Assembly: GCA_040399685.1 (NCBI GenBank)
Contig: JBBART010000010.1
Coordinates: forward strand, 1 to 64,000
Reading direction: 5' to 3'
From: CAIQQQ01 sp040399685
GTDB taxonomy: Bacteria > Pseudomonadota > Alphaproteobacteria > Acetobacterales > Acetobacteraceae
DNA: 64,000 nt
How positions within the stretch are numbered: the stretch's first letter is position 1; each line of letters starts with the position of its first letter. The translations under genes were made by a program, and so were the position numbers. Below, piece by piece: positions 1-8,191 of the stretch. Under the pieces are notes generated by a model. It did not search any database and was not told where the DNA came from. It was given only the letters and a program-made list of their open reading frames with translations.

Positions 1-4
1 CCAA

Positions 5-50
5 CTGGAAACTTTTGGACGCTGTTACCTGGAAACTTTTCGACGCTGTT
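5..50. repeat. Two tandem copies of a 22-base repeat, possible insertion-sequence end
   Basis: Bases 5-26 and 29-50 are near-identical 22-mers beginning CTGGAAACTTTT and ending GACGCTGTT, differing at one position and set at a 24-base period. Closely spaced internal repeats of this kind occur at the ends of IS21-type insertion sequences, so this may be the edge of an element lying left of the window. No transposase is visible inside the window, so the assignment is inference only. Confidence 0.4.
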
Positions 51-191
51 TGACATCAGGAGATCACTGGCGGCCAGGCGTGTCTCTCGGGCGAGTATAT
101 CGACCATCGTTCCAATGTCGGTTGATGCACCGATATTGGGCAGAAAAGATGAACAAATTCGAAAGAACGGACGAAATACCAGGGGCGGAAA

Positions 192-563
192 TCAGGCTGG
201 TTGGGCGATGATCGTGCCAATTCGCGCCAAAGCGGCCCCCAGATTGGGGAACTGGCCGATCGTGGTGCCGCGTGCCGCATGCCACAGCATCATGCCACTG
301 GCATTGCAGCCGATTCCCCAACTGGACCATGCGGCGTCCCGAGCATAGATCAGGATAAACTCACCCGCATCGCAATCGCCCATGTCGGCCGCAGCCTCGA
401 ACACCAACTTGGTGAGTCCGAGTTGTTCCGCCGATTTCGCCCAACTCAGCGCCGTTATCCGGTCACCAATTCTGAACCGGTGAGTCACCGTCCGTCGCCG
501 CGCGGCGGAGAAGCACAGAATCACATCGTCGGACTGCCTTTGAAGCATGTCTGCGCCGTTCAT
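192..563 (-). CDS. Hypothetical protein, 123 aa
   Basis: I do not recognise the family. The start at 563 is chosen over an upstream ATG at 614 because AGGAG sits a few bases before it. The product is soluble-looking, with no signal peptide or membrane segment, an Arg-rich patch near residues 21-30 and a Cys/Trp/Met-rich C-terminal half (WSSWGIGC, MMLWHAARG). It lies downstream of purA on the same strand, separated by about 130 bases holding two small inverted repeats. It is close to the possible insertion-sequence end at the left edge, so it may be accessory. A purely spurious ORF is less likely given the good ribosome-binding site and codon pattern. Confidence 0.5.
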   Translation of the reverse strand: MNGADMLQRQSDDVILCFSAARRRTVTHRFRIGDRITALSWAKSAEQLGLTKLVFEAAADMGDCDAGEFILIYARDAAWSSWGIGCNASGMMLWHAARGTTIGQFPNLGAALARIGTIIAQPA

Positions 564-643
564 CGACCTCTCCTGTCGGCGGGATGCAGGGAAACGCGCT
601 CCCCGCATCCACATCTAAACACTGACAGCTTGATTACCTGATC

Positions 644-681
644 CGGGGCGTTTGTAAACCCCGCCTGACATTTTAGGTCAG
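644..681 (-). terminator. Possible terminator after purA
   Basis: Two small inverted repeats follow the purA stop on the minus strand: CTGAC/GTCAG around 665-681 and CGGGG/CCCCG around 644-663. Stems are only 5 bp and there is no clear U-run, so this is a weak candidate. Confidence 0.25.
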
Positions 682-691
682 CGTGGCTGCC

Positions 692-1981
692 CTAACCTTC
701 AAACGGATCACGCATCAAAATAGTGTCGTCACGCTCAGGACCGTTGGAAAGCAGCGTCACTGGCGCCTCGATCAGCTCCTCGATCCGGCGCACATATTTA
801 ATCGCCTCGGCAGGCAACTCCCCGTAGGTCCGTGCGCCACGGGTGGTGCCAGACCAGCCAGGAAGCGTCTCATAGATCGGCTGGGCCGCCGCCTGCGCCC
901 GCATGGCGGCCGGCAGGTGGGAGAAGGTCTCGCCATTGATGGTGTAGCCGGTGCAGATCTTCAGCTCCGGCAGGCCGTCCAGCACGTCGATCTTGGTCAT
1001 CGCGATGCCGTGGATGCCGCCGACCTTCACCGCCTGACGCACCAACGCCGCATCGAACCAGCCGCAGCGACGCGGGCGGCCGGTCACGGTGCCGAACTCA
1101 CGGCCGCGCTCGCCCAGGCCACGGCCGATCTCGTCCGAAAGCTCGGTGGGGAACGGGCCGGAGCCGACGCGGGTGCAATAGGCCTTGGCGATGCCGAGCA
1201 CGAAACCAAGCGCCGAGGGGGCAAAGCCCGAGCCGCTGGCGGCGGTGGCGGCCACGGTGTTGGAGCTGGTCACGAACGGATAGGTGCCGTGATCGACATC
1301 CAGCATCACCGCCTGGGCGCCCTCGAACAGAATGCGCTTGCCGGCGCGGCGGGCTTCGTCCAGCCGTTCCCATACCGCTTCGGCATAAGGGAGGATCTTG
1401 GGCGCATAACCCAGCAGCAGGTCGAGCAGCGCCTGCTTCTCGAAGGTTGGCGCACCCAGGCCGGCGAGCAGCGTGTTGTGGTGCAGCAGCAGCTCGTCGA
1501 GCTTCTCCGACAAAGTCTCGGGCTCGGCCAGATCGCACACGCGAATGGCGCGGCGGGCCACCTTGTCCTCATAGGCCGGGCCAATGCCGCGACCGGTGGT
1601 GCCGATCTTGCGCTCGCCGCGGGCAGCCTCACGCGCACGGTCGATCGCCGCGTGCAGCGGCAGGATCAGGATGGCGTTCTCGGCGATGCGCAGCGTCTCG
1701 GGCGTCACGGTCAGGCCCTGGCCGCGCACGCGCTCGATCTCGGACAGCAGCGCCTCGGGGTCGATCACCACGCCGTTGCCGATGATACCCATCTTGCCGC
1801 GCACCAGCCCGCTGGGCAGCAGCGACAGCTTATAGGTCTGGTTGCCCACCACGAGGGTGTGGCCGGCGTTATGCCCGCCCTGAAAGCGCACCACGAGATC
1901 GGCGCGGCTGGCGAGCCAGTCCACGACCTTTCCCTTGCCTTCGTCGCCCCACTGCGCACCGATAACGGTCACGTTGGCCAT
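692..1981 (-). CDS. purA: Adenylosuccinate synthase
   Basis: PurA joins IMP and aspartate using GTP, the first committed step from IMP to AMP, in the cytoplasm. The 429-aa length is typical. The N-terminal GTP-binding loop GDEGKGK is at residues 12-18, GHNAGHT follows at 36-42, and the TTGRGIGPAY segment is near residue 127. The start is the ATG at 1981, four bases after the stop of hisZ, so purA is the last gene of a serC-kef-hisZ-purA run on the minus strand. hisZ next to purA is common in alphaproteobacteria. Nothing is degenerate in the catalytic segments I can see. Confidence 0.97.
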   Translation of the reverse strand: MANVTVIGAQWGDEGKGKVVDWLASRADLVVRFQGGHNAGHTLVVGNQTYKLSLLPSGLVRGKMGIIGNGVVIDPEALLSEIERVRGQGLTVTPETLRIAENAILILPLHAAIDRAREAARGERKIGTTGRGIGPAYEDKVARRAIRVCDLAEPETLSEKLDELLLHHNTLLAGLGAPTFEKQALLDLLLGYAPKILPYAEAVWERLDEARRAGKRILFEGAQAVMLDVDHGTYPFVTSSNTVAATAASGSGFAPSALGFVLGIAKAYCTRVGSGPFPTELSDEIGRGLGERGREFGTVTGRPRRCGWFDAALVRQAVKVGGIHGIAMTKIDVLDGLPELKICTGYTINGETFSHLPAAMRAQAAAQPIYETLPGWSGTTRGARTYGELPAEAIKYVRRIEELIEAPVTLLSNGPERDDTILMRDPFEG

Positions 1982-1985
1982 TGCT

Positions 1986-3128
1986 CTACTCCGCTGCGAG
2001 GGACATGAGCGCGCCCTCGATCAAAACATGGGTGCAGCCAAGGCGTGCGGCCTCGGCTGCGGGATCGGTGTCGTTCGTCAAGGCGGCCACGGTCGCGTAG
2101 CCGGCCGACCGCAAATGGGCGGCATCGCTGCCGACGGGCACATAGACCCGAATTTTGGGCTGCCGCGCCGGGGCAGTTCGCAGAACGGCGTCCGGATAGA
2201 TAGTCAGGCCGGTGGCCGCCTCATTGTCGCCGCACAGATAGCGACCGCCACGGCCAAGCTCCTCGTGGCTGTTGGGCGCATAGACGGTCATGCAGACGCC
2301 GGTGTGGTATTTCAGGCCACGGAACTCAACCGGATCAACGGTCAGCTTCAAGCCGGGAACGCGGGCCTGGATGGCGGCGACCGTCTCAGCGAGGCGGGTT
2401 GCCAAGGCGCGGGCGCCGGGTGTGAGGGTCGCCGCATCCAACGCGGCCAAGGCGCGCGCGGCGGGGCCCGCGGCGAGCAGGAGATCGGTCAAGGTTGCCG
2501 CCAACGCGCCGCCATGCTGGGCGACGCCGGCCGCGTCCTTACGGTCCAGTGCACGGGCCAGAAGGCTGCGATCGACCGGCGACATGCCGCTTTCTTCGAG
2601 TAATGTGGGCACCAGCGGCGGCATCGTGAGGTCGATGCTCAGCCGTGTGAGGCCCAATCCTGCCAGCGCCTCGGCGCCGACGGCCACGATTTCGGCATCG
2701 GCCTGCGGGCTGTCCGGGCCGATCAATTCGATTCCTGCCTGGGCCACCTGACGATCAGGGTCGAGTTGCGAACCGCGCACGCGCAGGCATTGACCGGCAT
2801 AGGACAGCCGCAGCGGACGCGGAGCATGCACCAATCGGGTTGCGGCGATGCGGGCGATCTGCGGCGTCATGTCGGCGCGAATCGCCATCATGCGGTGCGT
2901 GTCAGGGTCCATCAGGCGGAACACCTGGTCGGACATGGCCGAGCCGGTGGCCGCCAGCAGGCTGTCCTCGAACTCCATCAGCGGCGGCTTGACGCGCTGA
3001 TAGCCGTGGCCTGCGAACGCGTCCATCACGGCTTCCACCGCCGATGCCTCGGTTTCGGCATCCGGCGGCAGCATGTCGCGCAGCCCGGCGGGGAGGAGGG
3101 CGGGATTGGGGGGAAGGTCTTCGGTCAT
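1986..3128 (-). CDS. hisZ: ATP phosphoribosyltransferase regulatory subunit HisZ
   Basis: HisZ is a catalytically dead histidyl-tRNA-synthetase paralogue that partners short-form HisG to make the first enzyme of histidine synthesis. At 380 aa it matches the family. The class II synthetase-like core is visible, with the LPAGLRDMLPPDA opening near residue 11, the motif-2-like region around RMMAIRADMTPQIAR, and the second HisRS-like segment GRGGRY near residue 300. It is followed four bases later by purA. Its presence implies that a short HisG is encoded outside the window. The gap to the upstream antiporter gene is about 109 bases and could hold its own promoter. Confidence 0.93.
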   Translation of the reverse strand: MTEDLPPNPALLPAGLRDMLPPDAETEASAVEAVMDAFAGHGYQRVKPPLMEFEDSLLAATGSAMSDQVFRLMDPDTHRMMAIRADMTPQIARIAATRLVHAPRPLRLSYAGQCLRVRGSQLDPDRQVAQAGIELIGPDSPQADAEIVAVGAEALAGLGLTRLSIDLTMPPLVPTLLEESGMSPVDRSLLARALDRKDAAGVAQHGGALAATLTDLLLAAGPAARALAALDAATLTPGARALATRLAETVAAIQARVPGLKLTVDPVEFRGLKYHTGVCMTVYAPNSHEELGRGGRYLCGDNEAATGLTIYPDAVLRTAPARQPKIRVYVPVGSDAAHLRSAGYATVAALTNDTDPAAEAARLGCTHVLIEGALMSLAAE

Positions 3129-3237
3129 GCGCTTTCAGCCTGATGCGAGAGCGCCTATAGCACCCGCTCTGCCCGCGACAAACCACCATGGCCGCTCTAC
3201 CTGTTACGGACCCGGCGCATACCGAGTTTGGCGGCCA

Positions 3238-5028
3238 TTACGGACGGGTTTTGGCCCGGCTGGAGCGGTCTGCCTCGAAAACGCTGGTGAGTTCGGACGC
3301 CGCATCCCTGGCGCTTTGAATCAGCCTGCCCTCGTCCTTGTAGACGGCGAAGGCATCCACAAGCGCCTGTTCGTCATGGGTACGGAACAGCTCGATCGAC
3401 CTGCGCGCCTCGGCTGTTTTAATATCCAGCGCCTCCAGCGTCATCTCGGTCAGGCGCAGGCTGGAATGAAACGTCTCGCGCACGATGTCCGTCACGCCAC
3501 GGTCCATCAACAGATGCACATGGCGGCGATTGCGGGCGCGCACCAGCAGCCGCAGATGGGGAAAATGGCGTTGGGCCAGGCTGACCACTTCCAGCGTCTG
3601 GTCCATGTCGGACAAGGCCACGACCATCAGGCGCGCTGACCCCGCCCCTGCCGCGCGCAGCAGATCAAGCCGGCTGGGGTCGCCGAAATAGACCTTGCTG
3701 CCGAAGTTGCGCACCACCTCCACCTGATCGGCGTCCTGTTCCAGGGCCGTGAAGTCGATTCCCTGCATCTTCAGCACACGACCCACAATCTGGCCGACAC
3801 GACCAAAGCCGCAGATGATCACCGGCGCGCCGCTGGTGTCGATCACGTCGTAATCCGGCGGCCGTTTCCAGCTGATCGCCGGGATCAGGAAGCGCTCGGA
3901 CAGCGCGAACAGCACCGGGGTGGCGGCCATCGAGAGGGCCACGATCAAGGTGGCGCGGTCTGCCAACGCATGCGACAGCGCGCCCACGCCGACGGCTGTG
4001 GCGAACAGCACAAAACTGAATTCGCTGCCCTGCGCCAGAACCAGGGCGAATTGCAGCGCGTTGCGGCGGTCGCGGCCGGAGACGCGGTCCAGCACAAACC
4101 CGGTGGCGAACTTGACCACGACCAGCACACCCACACCGGACAGGATCAGCCATGGCTCGGAGACAGCCAGGCGCAGTTCCGCGGACATTCCCACCGACAT
4201 GAAGAAAAAGCCCAGCAGCAGGCCTTCGAACGGCTCGATATCGGCCTGCAATTCATGACGATAGGGTGAGTTGGACAGCAGCACGCCTGCCAGAAACGCG
4301 CCGAGCGACATCGACAATCCAGCCGCGTCGGCCAGGAACGCGGTGCCGATCACGATCAGCAAAGCTGTGGCGGTGAACACTTCCGGGGTCTTGGCGCCGC
4401 CGATCGCCCGAAACACCCGTGGCAACAGAAACCGACCGCCCAGCAGAATGACGCCCACCGCGCCGATGGCCTTCAACACCTGTATCCACGGGACATTCCC
4501 GACCAGCGCCTTGGCCGTCTCCACGCCACCGCCCAGCAACGGCACGAGGGCCACCAGCGGGATGAACGCCAGATCCTGCAGCAGCAGCACCGCAAAGCCG
4601 TCCCGCCCGGCCGGTGCGCCCAGCAGGTCGCGCTCGGCCAACAGCGGCAGGGTGATGGCCGTGGATGACAGGGACAGGCCGACGCCGAGCACCACGGCGC
4701 CCGGCCAGTCGATACCCGCCGCATGCACCACCGCCGCCAGCACAGCCGTGGTCAGCGCCACCTGCGCCGTGCCCAGCCCGAACACGGAGCGGCGCATCAC
4801 CCAAAGCCGCTGCGGCCGTAATTCGAGGCCGATCAGGAACAGCAGCATGACCACGCCGAGTTCCGACACCTCGGAGATCTGATCGACGTCGAACACCAGC
4901 CCGGCGCCTGATGGCCCAACCAGCGCCCCGGCCACGAGGTAGCCGAGCACGCTGCCAAAGCCGAGAAAACGCGACAGCGACACGCACGGCACTGCCGCTG
5001 CCAGCAGGACAGCGAGCAGTTGCAGCAT
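3238..5028 (-). CDS. Kef-type monovalent cation:proton antiporter (CPA2) with TrkA-N domain
   Basis: This 596-aa inner-membrane protein has an N-terminal Na+/H+-exchanger domain of roughly 12 membrane segments (residues 1 to about 375). A cytosolic RCK/TrkA-N nucleotide-binding domain starts near residue 402, with GFGRVG at 407-412. This layout is that of KefB/KefC glutathione-gated K+ efflux systems. The start at 5028 (MLQLLAV) is preferred over a longer ORF because its ATG shares one base with the serC stop (TGATG), implying coupled translation. No KefF/KefG-like ancillary oxidoreductase is adjacent. In many relatives serA follows serC; here the antiporter takes that place. K+ specificity is inferred from the family. 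Confidence 0.88.
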   Translation of the reverse strand: MLQLLAVLLAAAVPCVSLSRFLGFGSVLGYLVAGALVGPSGAGLVFDVDQISEVSELGVVMLLFLIGLELRPQRLWVMRRSVFGLGTAQVALTTAVLAAVVHAAGIDWPGAVVLGVGLSLSSTAITLPLLAERDLLGAPAGRDGFAVLLLQDLAFIPLVALVPLLGGGVETAKALVGNVPWIQVLKAIGAVGVILLGGRFLLPRVFRAIGGAKTPEVFTATALLIVIGTAFLADAAGLSMSLGAFLAGVLLSNSPYRHELQADIEPFEGLLLGFFFMSVGMSAELRLAVSEPWLILSGVGVLVVVKFATGFVLDRVSGRDRRNALQFALVLAQGSEFSFVLFATAVGVGALSHALADRATLIVALSMAATPVLFALSERFLIPAISWKRPPDYDVIDTSGAPVIICGFGRVGQIVGRVLKMQGIDFTALEQDADQVEVVRNFGSKVYFGDPSRLDLLRAAGAGSARLMVVALSDMDQTLEVVSLAQRHFPHLRLLVRARNRRHVHLLMDRGVTDIVRETFHSSLRLTEMTLEALDIKTAEARRSIELFRTHDEQALVDAFAVYKDEGRLIQSARDAASELTSVFEADRSSRAKTRP

Positions 5029-6200
5029 CACACGGCCCTGAAGGCTGTGGCGACCTCTTGATGCGCCCAGTCCAGCCACGGCAGCAGCGCCGCGATATCG
5101 GACGCCTCCACGGTGGCGCCGCCCCAGATGCGCAGGCCCGGCGGCGCATCACGGTAGAACGCGATGTCGAACGCAGCGCCTTCCTGTTCCAGCAGGGTCG
5201 TCATGGCCTTGGCCGCCTTGGTCTGGCCAGCGAGGTCCAGTTCCAGGAACCATGACGAGACGATGCGCAAGCAGATGGCCGTGGGTGAGCGGATGCCCGG
5301 CGAGGTGGCCAGGAACTGGGCCCAGTCGCTGCCTGCCTCCCAATCTGCAATGGTTTTGAGATTGGCTTCGCTGCGGGCGATCAACGCCGGCAGGCCCCCG
5401 AGCCGTTCGGCCCAGGCGAGGCCGTCCAGCGCGTCTTCCACGCAGAGCATGCTGGGGGTGTTGAGCGTGTCACCGCGAAACAGCGATTCGTTCAGCTTGC
5501 CGCCGCTGGTGAGACGGAACACTTTTGGCATCGGCCAGGATGGCACATGGCTTTCCAGCCGCGCCACGGCGCGCGGCGACAAGGCCAACATGCCGTGCCC
5601 CGCCTCGCCGCCCAGCACTTTCTGCCAGGACCAGGTGACGACATCCAGCTTGTCCCACGGCAAATCCATCGCGAAGGCAGCCGAGGTGGCGTCACAGATC
5701 ACAAGCCCTTCCCGCTCCGCGCTGATCCAATCGCCGCTGGCGATGCGGGCGCCGGAGGTGGTGCCGTTCCAGGCGAGCACCACATCATGCGCAGGGTTCA
5801 CCGCCGCCAGATCCGGCAGGGCGCCGAACGGGGCCGACAGCACGCGCGCGTCTTTCAGGCGAAGCTGCTTGACGATGTCGGTGGCCCAGGCCGCCGAGAA
5901 CGTCTCGAATGACAAAATATCCACCGGGCGCGGCCCGAGCAGCGACCACAGCGCCATCTCCACCGCCCCGGTGTCCGATCCGGGCACCACCGCGAGGCGC
6001 CAGTCCTGCGGCATGCCGAGCAGCGCCTTTGAACGGTCGATCACGGCGGTGATGCGCGCCTTCGGGGCGGGTGCGCGATGGCTACGGCCGAGCAGGGCGC
6101 CGTCCAGCGCCGAAAGCTGCCAGCCCGGGCGCTTGGCGCAGGGGCCGGAGCCGAAATTGGGATTGTTCGGGCGAAGCGTGGGTTTTGCGCGCGTATTCAT
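5028..6200 (-). CDS. serC: Phosphoserine aminotransferase
   Basis: SerC is a PLP enzyme converting 3-phosphohydroxypyruvate and glutamate to phosphoserine; it can also serve PLP synthesis. The 390-aa length and FGSGPCAKRPGW opening match the alphaproteobacterial/Methanosarcina-type subfamily rather than the E. coli type. GSDTGAVEMAL at 74-84 is the phosphate-binding segment, CDATSAAFAMD around 169-179 carries the ring-stacking Asp, and Lys194 in WSWQKVLGG is the PLP lysine. The start at 6200 is used because a GGAGG lies immediately upstream, although its spacing is short. It is downstream of an AAA ATPase gene and translationally coupled (TGATG) to the Kef gene. Confidence 0.93.
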   Translation of the reverse strand: MNTRAKPTLRPNNPNFGSGPCAKRPGWQLSALDGALLGRSHRAPAPKARITAVIDRSKALLGMPQDWRLAVVPGSDTGAVEMALWSLLGPRPVDILSFETFSAAWATDIVKQLRLKDARVLSAPFGALPDLAAVNPAHDVVLAWNGTTSGARIASGDWISAEREGLVICDATSAAFAMDLPWDKLDVVTWSWQKVLGGEAGHGMLALSPRAVARLESHVPSWPMPKVFRLTSGGKLNESLFRGDTLNTPSMLCVEDALDGLAWAERLGGLPALIARSEANLKTIADWEAGSDWAQFLATSPGIRSPTAICLRIVSSWFLELDLAGQTKAAKAMTTLLEQEGAAFDIAFYRDAPPGLRIWGGATVEASDIAALLPWLDWAHQEVATAFRAV

Positions 6201-6238
6201 TCCTCCGTGGTAGCGCCGGAAAAGCGGCTTCTCAACCT

Positions 6239-7048
6239 TTAACCGAGCAGCTTTGCCAAGGCGGCCTGCGGATCGGCCAGAAAGGCCCGTGTCACACGGA
6301 CATGCTCCATGTCCGTCCAGTCGCATCGCACCAGGCGCCCGTTCTCGACCAACAGAATGGTGGAGTCGGGTTGCGCCATCAGGATCGGCGAATGCGTGGC
6401 GATAATGAACTGGCAGCCCTGCGCCACGCGCTCGGCAATCAGCGCCAGCACGCGGGTGGGGGATAACGGCGCTTCCGGCTCGTCCAGCAGATACAGTCCG
6501 TTCGGCACGATCCGGCGTCGCAGCACCGCCAGGAAGGTTTCGCCGTGGGAGCGGCCGTCCGGATCGGCGCCATAGCTTCCCACAAGCGCGTTGCGCTGCC
6601 CGCGCACAGCGCCGGTCGCGATTTGACGACCATATCCCTGGGGCAGGCTGGCGGCCAGTTCATCCTCGTCCTGCGTCAGATCTTGCATGGAGGCGGCAAC
6701 GCGGTTGGTGAAGCCGAACACATCCTCGGCCCGCAGGAACATGCGGGTGCGGGCATGACGCCTGCGCGCAAACAGAAACGCCCCGGCCAGACGCCGTGCC
6801 GCCGCCAGGCTTGGGTCGCGCTGCAAATCATGGCCGCCGACCGCCACGGCGCCCACACCGGCGGCGATGCCTTCGAGAAGAGTGGATTTTCCCGAGCCGT
6901 TCTCACCGACCAGAAATGTCACCGGCGTGGTAAAGCTCATTTCAGCCAAACCGCGCACAAGCGGCAGAGACAGCGGAAATTCTTGCGGATCCGCGCTAGG
7001 ATCGGCAGGGCCAGACGGCCGGCGGCGCAAGCCGGTGAGAAAGATCAT
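6239..7048 (-). CDS. AAA family ATPase (COG3910-like, ABC-type fold)
   Basis: This 269-aa soluble ATPase has Walker A GENGSGKST at 48-56, an SSGE-like signature (SHGETF) and a Walker B LYLLDEPEAPLSP followed by a switch-type IATHSP. This compact arrangement is that of stand-alone predicted ATPases related to SMC/RecF-type heads. The cellular role is unknown. The ATG at 7048 is chosen over an ATG 63 bases upstream because conserved sequence begins there and the upstream part overlaps the divergent epimerase gene. The ribosome-binding site is poor. It lies 38 bases upstream of serC on the same strand. No nuclease or partner gene is adjacent. Confidence 0.75.
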   Translation of the reverse strand: MIFLTGLRRRPSGPADPSADPQEFPLSLPLVRGLAEMSFTTPVTFLVGENGSGKSTLLEGIAAGVGAVAVGGHDLQRDPSLAAARRLAGAFLFARRRHARTRMFLRAEDVFGFTNRVAASMQDLTQDEDELAASLPQGYGRQIATGAVRGQRNALVGSYGADPDGRSHGETFLAVLRRRIVPNGLYLLDEPEAPLSPTRVLALIAERVAQGCQFIIATHSPILMAQPDSTILLVENGRLVRCDWTDMEHVRVTRAFLADPQAALAKLLG

Positions 7049-7067
7049 GACAAGGAACCCGACCACG

Positions 7068-7940
7068 ATGGATCGCCACACAATCACACGTGACGGCATC
7101 TCGGCCACCATCCTGACGCTGGGCGCTGAGTTGTGCTCGTTTCACGGCGCCGATGGCCATGAGATGATGTGGCAGGCCGGCCCCGCCTGGCCGCGCCACG
7201 CGCCGGTGCTGTTCCCCGTCGTCGGGCGCATGAAGAACGACCGGCTGATGCATGGCGGCCAGAATTACCGCATGACGCAGCACGGCTTTGCCCGGGACCG
7301 GTTGTTCACCGTCAGTGAACGCACCGAACACATGTGCCGTCTCACGCTGCGCGACGACGCCACCAGCCGGGCGTTGTATCCGTTCGCCTTCCAGTTCGAC
7401 CTGACCTTCTCCATCGACGATGGCGCGCTGACGGTGGCCTATCGCGCCACCAACACCGGCGACGAGACCCTGCCCGTCAGCATGGGCGCGCATCCGGCGT
7501 TTCGCTGGCCGCTGACGAACGGCGTGGCGAAGGAGGCGCATATCCTGACGTTCGAACATGACGAGCCGCAGCCGATGCCGCGCGTGTCCGGCGGCCTGTT
7601 GGGGCCTGCGATCCATCAGAGCGTGATCCAGGACCGGGTTCTGGCCTTGAACGAGGATCTGTTCGTCACCGACGCGCTCATCCTGCCGAGCCCGGCCAGC
7701 CACTGGGTGCGCTACACCGCCCCTGGCGCACCGGGGCTGGAAATGGGCTGGAAGGGCTTTCCATCATTCGGAATCTGGATGCGGCCGGATGGCGACTTTC
7801 TGTGCCTGGAGCCGTGGTCCGGCATGTCGAGCCCGCTGGACTGGGACGGACCGTTCAACGCCAAGCCCGGCATCACCCAACTCGAACCAGGCGCTGTGCT
7901 GGAGGCCAGCTACAGCCTCCGGATTTTGGACGCCGGCTGA
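7068..7940 (+). CDS. Aldose 1-epimerase family protein
   Basis: This 290-aa protein is of the galactose-mutarotase-like family, which interconverts anomers of sugars or sugar phosphates in the cytosol. Visible hallmarks are the PVVGRMKND segment near 45-55, the conserved GAHPAFRWPL around residue 140 carrying the substrate-binding His, and a late LCLEPWSG containing the catalytic Glu. The ATG at 7068 is preferred; an in-frame ATG at 7047 would overlap the start of the divergent ATPase gene. The substrate cannot be assigned from sequence. A strong inverted repeat follows the stop. Confidence 0.82.
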   Translation: MDRHTITRDGISATILTLGAELCSFHGADGHEMMWQAGPAWPRHAPVLFPVVGRMKNDRLMHGGQNYRMTQHGFARDRLFTVSERTEHMCRLTLRDDATSRALYPFAFQFDLTFSIDDGALTVAYRATNTGDETLPVSMGAHPAFRWPLTNGVAKEAHILTFEHDEPQPMPRVSGGLLGPAIHQSVIQDRVLALNEDLFVTDALILPSPASHWVRYTAPGAPGLEMGWKGFPSFGIWMRPDGDFLCLEPWSGMSSPLDWDGPFNAKPGITQLEPGAVLEASYSLRILDAG

Positions 7941-7948
7941 CCCAGCCT

Positions 7949-7985
7949 GCCGCAGCCATCACCGGCTGCGGCGATCCGGCGTTTT
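7949..7985 (+). terminator. Rho-independent-like terminator after the epimerase gene
   Basis: A perfect 9-bp stem (GCCGCAGCC at 7949-7957 with GGCTGCGGC at 7964-7972) closes a 6-base loop. A short T-run appears only after 9 more bases, so termination is probable but not textbook. Confidence 0.55.
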
Positions 7986-8191
7986 GGTGCATGATGGCTT
8001 CCGCTTCGGCATTTAGGCTTTATCATTTTTTAACCATCGAAAATTATTTTCGGACCCACACAGAGCCGGTGGAGTCAGAATGCCCTTTACCCCAACAGCG
8101 TGGTTTCACAGACCATGCTCCTCCTGAGCGAGGATATTTTTTGTTGTTTTTTAGCAACTAAATGTATTCACGACAATAACGCTCAACGAGT

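Noticed and set aside
683..2008. 441-codon plus-strand frame over purA
   Set aside because: Antisense shadow of purA with repetitive Arg/Gly/His composition and no recognisable motif.
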